DNA of 8,920 nucleotides, from assembly GCA_030680655.1 (NCBI GenBank), contig JAUXUZ010000164.1, forward strand, positions 1 to 8,920. The letters are read 5' to 3'. This document shows positions 5,371 to 8,920 of this stretch, piece by piece. Each line of letters starts with the position of its first letter. Position 1 is the stretch's first letter. The notes beneath the pieces were generated by a model. The model saw only the letters and a program-made list of their open reading frames with translations, did not search any database and was not told where the DNA came from. Origin of the DNA: Phycisphaerales bacterium (GTDB taxonomy: Bacteria > Planctomycetota > Phycisphaerae > Phycisphaerales > UBA1924). A program made the position numbers and the translations under genes.

Positions 5371-6772
5371 AATACCCCTCCCGCCGCGCCTTCACCGCGT
5401 CGGGGTGGTAGAGCCGTCCCGCGAGCGACAAGAACCCCTCCTCAAGCTCCCGCACGGTCATTCCCGCCGGCACGAAGTTCACATCAAACAACGTACACCT
5501 TTCCCACGCACCGGGCAGGATCAGCCGCCCCTCGCGCTCGAGCCGAGCGTACAGCGGCGTCCCGGGGAACGGTGTCAGCACAGTGATCTGCACGTCAAAC
5601 AGGCTCGTGCGCTGGGCAAAGTCGGCAACCGCGTCGAACACCTCCGGCGTCTGCCCGTCAAGCCCGAGGATGAAGCACCCGTTCACCGTGATCCCGTGCG
5701 ACTGGATCAACCGCACCGCCTCCTCGTACTTGCTGTGCTGCTTGAGCTTCCAGTTGCGGCGCAACTCCAGCCCGTCGAGCCCACCCTCCACCGGGCTCTC
5801 CAGCCCGATCAGCACCTGCCGGCACCCGCTCGCACGCATCAGCTCCAGCAGCTCCGGCTCCCACGCGATCGACAGGTCCACCTCCGTGAACCACGACACC
5901 CCGCGCCCCGCCCCCCCCTCGCGCTCCGCCGCCATCGCCGTCAGCAGCTTCTTCGCTGCGCCGCGTGACGCGAACGAGTTGTCATCCGCAAACTCAACAA
6001 ACGGTCGCCCGCCATCCTCAGCCGCCGCCCACACCGCCCGCACCCGCTCAAGCTCGGCCATGACCCGCTCCACCGGCTTCACCTTGTACCCCTTGGTCAG
6101 CATGATCGACGATGCGCAGAAGTCGCACGCGTGCGGGCACCCCCGCGTCGTCTGCACCGTCACCCGGTTGTACTTGCGGATATCCAGCAGCTCAAACCGC
6201 GGCATCGGCGCATCGGCCAGATCAAAGTCCGCCACACCGGGCCCGCGCTTGTAGACCCGCTCAAGCTCGCCACGCTCAGCGTCCGCCAGCAGCTTCTTCC
6301 ACACCGGCTCGGCCTCCCCCACCACCACCGCGTCGCAGTGCAGCAGCGCCTCCTCGGGCAACGCCGTCACGTGCAGCCCCCCCATCACCACCATCACCCC
6401 ACGCGCCCGGTACCAGTCCGCCACCGCATACGCATCCTTCACCTGCGCCGTCATCGTGCTGATGGCGACGAGGTCGAAGCTCCCCACCTCTCCCGCTCCC
6501 AGCGGGAGAGGTCGAACGAGGCTTTGCGAGTTCGGGTGAGGGGGTTCGATGCCTTGCTCTTTGCCTTCCATCCACTCCCGCAACTCTCGAATCTCGTGGT
6601 AGCTCACCTGATGCTCAGGCCCCGTCATCCCCGCCAGCGTCAGCAGCGACAGACTCGGCAGCGAGGCGATCACCGCGCCGCGCTCCATCACGCCCGGCAT
6701 CGTCAGCCCCGCGCGGTTGAGCTCTGCGCTCCACGCCCGCACGCCGCTCATCGCGATCAGCCCGATCCGCAT
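5330..6772 (-). CDS. B12-binding radical SAM protein (DUF4070-like C-terminus)
   Basis: This is a 480-residue cobalamin-type radical SAM enzyme of unknown substrate. The N-terminal B12-binding domain spans about 1-175, with the family hallmarks DLVAISTMTAQ (100-110), VVMGGLHVTALPEEAL (128-143) and DAVVVGEAE (147-155). The radical SAM core follows, with the cluster motif CPHACDFC giving Cys212, Cys216 and Cys219 (CxxxCxxC). Typical later elements are FADDNSF (261-267), VLIGLES (320-326) and GCFILGLDG (365-373). The C-terminus TPFPGTPLYARLEREGR onward looks like DUF4070, as in the hopanoid-modifying HpnP/HpnR and related enzymes. A frame extension upstream to 6949 lies inside the preceding gene and is rejected. 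ATG 6772 overlaps that gene's stop as TGATG, so translation is probably coupled. Residues about 76-96 are encoded by a palindromic repeat and interrupt the B12 domain just before its DLVAIS strand. Confidence 0.92.
   Translation of the reverse strand: MRIGLIAMSGVRAWSAELNRAGLTMPGVMERGAVIASLPSLSLLTLAGMTGPEHQVSYHEIRELREWMEGKEQGIEPPHPNSQSLVRPLPLGAGEVGSFDLVAISTMTAQVKDAYAVADWYRARGVMVVMGGLHVTALPEEALLHCDAVVVGEAEPVWKKLLADAERGELERVYKRGPGVADFDLADAPMPRFELLDIRKYNRVTVQTTRGCPHACDFCASSIMLTKGYKVKPVERVMAELERVRAVWAAAEDGGRPFVEFADDNSFASRGAAKKLLTAMAAEREGGAGRGVSWFTEVDLSIAWEPELLELMRASGCRQVLIGLESPVEGGLDGLELRRNWKLKQHSKYEEAVRLIQSHGITVNGCFILGLDGQTPEVFDAVADFAQRTSLFDVQITVLTPFPGTPLYARLEREGRLILPGAWERCTLFDVNFVPAGMTVRELEEGFLSLAGRLYHPDAVKARREGYFKGVTREVRRAVC
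6486..6544 (+). repeat. Two-hairpin palindromic repeat, copy 3, in-frame and reversed in the radical SAM gene
   Basis: Hairpin 1 pairs ACCTCTCCCGCT (6486-6497) with AGCGGGAGAGGT (6501-6512), 12 bp around CCC. Hairpin 2 pairs CGAAC (6513-6517) with GTTCG (6530-6534) around the loop GAGGCTTTGCGA. The tail is GGGTGAGGG. The element lies on the plus strand while the host gene is on the minus strand. The gene therefore reads its complement, giving about 21 residues, EPPHPNSQSLVRPLPLGAGE and a Val. The peptide is quite different from the one copy 1 adds to SucD. Confidence 0.82.
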
Positions 6773-7188
6773 CACACACCTCCTACCGCGCACCACAGCC
6801 CGACATACACGGCCGTCACCGCGAACCCCATCAGCACCACCGGCAGCACGAACACCCACGTCAGCGGCTTCCTCCACGCCGCCACCGCGCAACACGCTGG
6901 CATCAGCAGCGCGCCCAGCGCCATCGCGTTCGCCGGCCACGCGCCCCACGCGCCGATCCCTTCACCCACAAACGCCTGCGCCTGACGCTCGAGCGTCCCC
7001 GCCATCAAGATGCTCAGCATCCCCGTCCCAAAGAACGCGATGTGCCCCAGCCGCACCAGCCGCCGTTTCCACGCGTCGTACCCGCCCAGGAAGTCCTCCC
7101 GCTTAAAGTACACCCCCAGCACCGCGCCAGAAAGCACACCCATCCCCATCCAGGTCCAGCCGAAGGCTTCAAGTACAAGCGGCGTCAT
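6772..7188 (-). CDS. Small four-helix membrane protein coupled to the radical SAM gene
   Basis: The 138-residue product has four membrane helices at about 9-27, 46-64, 83-104 and 110-134. Between helices 1 and 2 lies a charged loop (KREDFLGGYDAWKRRLVRLGH) whose conserved-looking end, RLGHIAFFGTGML, places His49 at the membrane border. That is a possible ligand or catalytic residue, but this is only a guess. I recognise no named family. Its stop codon shares a base with the radical SAM start (TGATG), so the two proteins are probably made together, and the membrane protein may handle or house a lipid or quinone-like substrate of the enzyme. ATG 7188 has no Shine-Dalgarno. A palindrome and a TACACT box lie directly in front of it. 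Confidence 0.8.
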   Translation of the reverse strand: MTPLVLEAFGWTWMGMGVLSGAVLGVYFKREDFLGGYDAWKRRLVRLGHIAFFGTGMLSILMAGTLERQAQAFVGEGIGAWGAWPANAMALGALLMPACCAVAAWRKPLTWVFVLPVVLMGFAVTAVYVGLWCAVGGV

Positions 7189-7190
7189 AC

Positions 7191-7206
7191 GTTAGTGTAT
7201 ACTAAC
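7191..7206. promoter_or_regulatory. Operator-like palindrome 2 bp upstream of the four-helix gene
   Basis: GTTAGT (7191-7196) and ACTAAC (7201-7206) are perfect inverted repeats around GTAT. The site is AT-rich in a GC-rich region and sits between the start codon and further TATA-like sequence (TATAGT at 7210-7205, minus strand). On the minus strand TACACT (7199-7194) ends 5 nt before ATG 7188 and may be the -10 box of a leaderless transcript. A dimeric repressor bound here would block the operon. No regulator gene is adjacent, so its identity is unknown. A separate 10-bp palindrome, ACCGGCCGGT, lies at 7213-7222. Confidence 0.5.
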
Positions 7207-7307
7207 TATACCACCGGCCGGTTGCGGCTCGCGCCACTTTCTCGCAGCTTTGCCCTGTTCGAGGGGTCGCCCGTCCGCTGCAGACCGCTCAAGCCCCTCG
7301 CCAACTC

Positions 7308-8183
7308 TCACCGCTTCGGCGCGAACATCCCCTTCAGCGACGACCCCTCAAACCCCTCCGGCACCGTGCCCGTCGTCGCCATCCGGTAGCACGCCGCCAC
7401 CAGGATCGTCTTCAGCGTTGACCCCACCAGCGCCACCGTCAGTGTCAGCAGGATGCCCGCGCAGATCACCACCGTTGCCACTACCACTGAATCCGTCACC
7501 ACGCCGAGCCCGATGCCCGCCGCGACCGTCGCCGCCAGCGTGCCCAGCGTCGCCAACCCCATCACCAGGCCCACGCCCACCTGCGCGATCAGGCTCTCAC
7601 CCCAGGTCTTCTTCAGCACGTCGAACGACCGCCCCACCGCCTTGAACGGACCCACACCCTCAACCACCAGCACCGGCACCACGAAGAACGTCGCGATGTT
7701 CCACGCCACGCCCGCGAGCCCCAGCACCAGCTGCCCCAGCCAGCCGACCCGCTCCTTCAGCATCTGGATCACCACACCCACCGTCGCGTTCACCGCCGCC
7801 CACCCCAGGATCTGCGGCCAGCGCTTCAGCGCAGCGCTCATCCCCGCCGCGGCCCCGCTCTCCTCGCCGTTGAACCGCGCCAGCGCGCACGAGATCAGCG
7901 ACGCGTTGAAGAACGTCACGATCACGTTGACAACGAAGTAGAGCACAAACAGCAGCGCGAACCCGGCCACCTTCATCCCCGGGGCGATCTGCTCCCCGCC
8001 CTTCGCGCCGCTCTCACCCAGCACCGGGCCCACGATCAGCAGCGCCGGGACGAAGAACGACACGCACACCAGCACCGTCAGCACACTCGATAGCAGCGGG
8101 AAGACCATCAGGTGCTTGTCGGCACGCAGAACGCCCCACGACTGCTTGGTCAACTCCCAGCTGCGGCTGAACCTTGAAAACAT
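7308..8183 (-). CDS. DUF6159-like six-helix membrane protein
   Basis: The product has 291 residues. The opening MFSRFSRSWELTKQSWGVLRADKHLMVFPLLS-type segment (cytoplasmic SW.LTKQSW.VLR.DK followed by a membrane helix) is what I associate with DUF6159, a family of bacterial membrane proteins of unknown function. Helices are seen at about 27-54, 73-99, 122-142, 150-175, 199-228 and 232-256. Between them, FFNASLISCALARFNGEES (about 91-109) and GPFKAVGRSFDVLKKTWGESL (178-198) are typical soluble turns of such proteins. The C-terminus ends in PEGFEGSSLKGMFAPKR. Start ATG 8183 has a clear GGGAG ribosome binding site 7 nt upstream. It does not appear joined to the gene downstream: 119 bp separate its stop from the start of the four-helix gene, and that gap holds the operator-like palindrome. 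No substrate or partner can be deduced. Confidence 0.85.
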   Translation of the reverse strand: MFSRFSRSWELTKQSWGVLRADKHLMVFPLLSSVLTVLVCVSFFVPALLIVGPVLGESGAKGGEQIAPGMKVAGFALLFVLYFVVNVIVTFFNASLISCALARFNGEESGAAAGMSAALKRWPQILGWAAVNATVGVVIQMLKERVGWLGQLVLGLAGVAWNIATFFVVPVLVVEGVGPFKAVGRSFDVLKKTWGESLIAQVGVGLVMGLATLGTLAATVAAGIGLGVVTDSVVVATVVICAGILLTLTVALVGSTLKTILVAACYRMATTGTVPEGFEGSSLKGMFAPKR

Positions 8184-8205
8184 GGCTTGGCTCCCGTTGG
8201 TTTCC

Positions 8206-8232
8206 CCTGCACAGTGCAGGCGCCCAAGCGTA
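8206..8232 (-). promoter_or_regulatory. Candidate -10 box and 15-bp palindrome before the DUF6159-like gene
   Basis: On the minus strand TACGCT (8232-8227) is followed 6 nt later by the palindrome CCTGCACTGTGCAGG (8220-8206), two perfect 7-bp arms around one base. If TACGCT is the -10, transcription starts at the edge of the palindrome. The palindrome could then be an operator or, as RNA, a 6-bp hairpin with a 3-nt loop at the mRNA 5' end. The leader of about 37 nt contains the GGGAG ribosome binding site. No convincing -35 is seen. Confidence 0.4.
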
Positions 8233-8339
8233 TCCCCCCCTGTTTCTCCCGTGGTGAACCCCTCATCCCCGCCGCCGGCCCCCAGCCCCGGCCCGCGCGC
8301 CGCCTCACTCCTAAACTCACCCCCTTACGAAAGGCCCTC

Positions 8340-8920
8340 ATGCGCGTAGTCCTCACCGGTCAGATCGGCAACGACAAGAAGCCCTACATCAAGCTCGCCG
8401 AGGACCTCGCCGGTCAGCAGGGTGAGCAGATCAGCGTCTACCACGTCGGCGACATGATGTACCGCGAGGGGCGCGACGTCCGGCCCGGGCGCATCCTCGA
8501 CCTCCCCTGGTCGCGCCTCGAGTCCCTCCGCCGCGCCGTCTTCAAGGACATCATCTCCGACTCGCAGGGCAAAGAGAACATCATCGTCAACACCCACGCC
8601 TGCTTCCGCTGGCGCCACGGGCTCTTCGCCGCCTTCGACTTTGACCAGATCGCCGCCCTCAAGCCCGACCTGTGCGTCTGCCTGGTTGATAACATCGAGG
8701 TCGTCCACCACCGCCTCCACACCGAGTACGAGATCGACGCCACGCTCAAGGACTGCATGGTCTGGCGCGAGGAGGAGATCCTCGCCACCGAGCTGGTCGC
8801 CCGCGCACTGCCCAACTGCCAGTTCTACATCCTCTCCCGCGGCCGGCACACCGACACCCGCCAGACGCTCTTCCGCCTCACCTGCCGGCCCAAGATGAAG
8901 AAGGTCTACCCCTCCTTCCC
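8340..8920 (+). CDS. Adenylate-kinase-like P-loop protein, N-terminal part
   Basis: The frame runs from ATG 8340 off the right edge (193 codons visible). AAAGG 5 nt before the ATG is a good ribosome binding site, and TAAACT at 8312-8317 may be its -10. The start MRVVLTGQIGNDKK is a beta strand followed by a loop in the place of a P-loop. It deviates from GxxxxGK[ST]: GQIGNDKK (residues 7-14) lacks the usual final Gly-Lys-Ser/Thr. Later alternating strands and helices, including ENIIVNTHACFRWRHG (79-94) and PDLCVCLVDNIEVVHHRL (109-126), fit a Rossmann-like kinase fold. Motifs such as YHVGDMMYREG (34-44), LRRAVFKDII (63-72) and MVWREEEILATE (140-151) look conserved. It is probably a cytoplasmic nucleotide-dependent kinase or NTPase, but its substrate is unknown. 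The adenylate-kinase comparison is from memory and moderate in confidence. Confidence 0.7.
   Translation, partial: MRVVLTGQIGNDKKPYIKLAEDLAGQQGEQISVYHVGDMMYREGRDVRPGRILDLPWSRLESLRRAVFKDIISDSQGKENIIVNTHACFRWRHGLFAAFDFDQIAALKPDLCVCLVDNIEVVHHRLHTEYEIDATLKDCMVWREEEILATELVARALPNCQFYILSRGRHTDTRQTLFRLTCRPKMKKVYPSF

Noticed and set aside
6773..6949. N-terminal extension of the radical SAM protein to an upstream start
   Set aside because: The extension lies inside the four-helix gene in another frame and is Gly/Arg/Val shadow sequence. MRIGLIAMSG at 6772 is a natural start with TGATG coupling.
6131..6985. Plus-strand open frame of 284 codons opposite the radical SAM gene
   Set aside because: His/Arg/Pro/Gln-rich shadow with no domain; the minus-strand radical SAM motifs are unambiguous.

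Overview
The window is GC-rich bacterial DNA, roughly two thirds GC by eye, with strongly GC-ending codons. The gene content suits a planctomycete of the Phycisphaerae type: small hypothetical membrane proteins, a cobalamin-type radical SAM protein, a DUF6159-like protein, and an isolated succinyl-CoA ligase alpha subunit gene. That taxonomic guess is an inference from style, not from a marker gene. No rRNA, tRNA, CRISPR array or transposase gene was seen.

Layout, left to right. (1) A secreted protein gene runs leftward off the window edge (1-398, minus), with a Shine-Dalgarno site and a leader hairpin. (2) sucD (565-1614, plus) carries extra segments, one of which is made by a palindromic DNA repeat. 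(3) A palindrome-dense spacer (1621-1879) is followed by a possible 45-codon gene (1918-2055, plus). (4) A class II Fic AMP-transferase with a C-terminal winged helix follows (2057-3307, minus). A symmetric four-site operator-like array covers its start. (5) A divergent pair of membrane protein genes: a two-helix protein with a PH-like domain (3416-4075, minus) and a seven-helix protein (4126-5370, plus). (6) A translationally coupled minus-strand pair: a four-helix membrane protein (6772-7188), then a B12-binding radical SAM enzyme (5330-6772). The enzyme's 3' end overlaps the convergent seven-helix gene by 41 bp. (7) A DUF6159-like membrane protein (7308-8183, minus) is divergent from an adenylate-kinase-like P-loop protein that runs off the right edge (8340-8920, plus).

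Two things stand out. First, one family of two-hairpin palindromic repeat occurs three times. One copy lies in-frame in sucD, one lies in-frame but reversed in the radical SAM gene, and one lies between genes. Hairpin 2 keeps the same 12-nt loop pattern while its stem changes by compensated base pairs. This resembles the protein-coding palindromic elements of Rickettsia. Second, four copies of TTGAAAG sit around the fic start in exact mirror symmetry, at start-to-start spacings of 31, 21 and 31 bp (about 3, 2 and 3 helical turns).

A further pattern concerns translation starts. Five genes lacking a Shine-Dalgarno site have a TANNNT -10-like box ending 5-9 nt before the start codon, which suggests leaderless or near-leaderless mRNAs. 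The three genes with a ribosome binding site have their candidate -10 box further upstream. Most genes here appear unrelated in function. The only clear operon is the four-helix protein plus the radical SAM enzyme.
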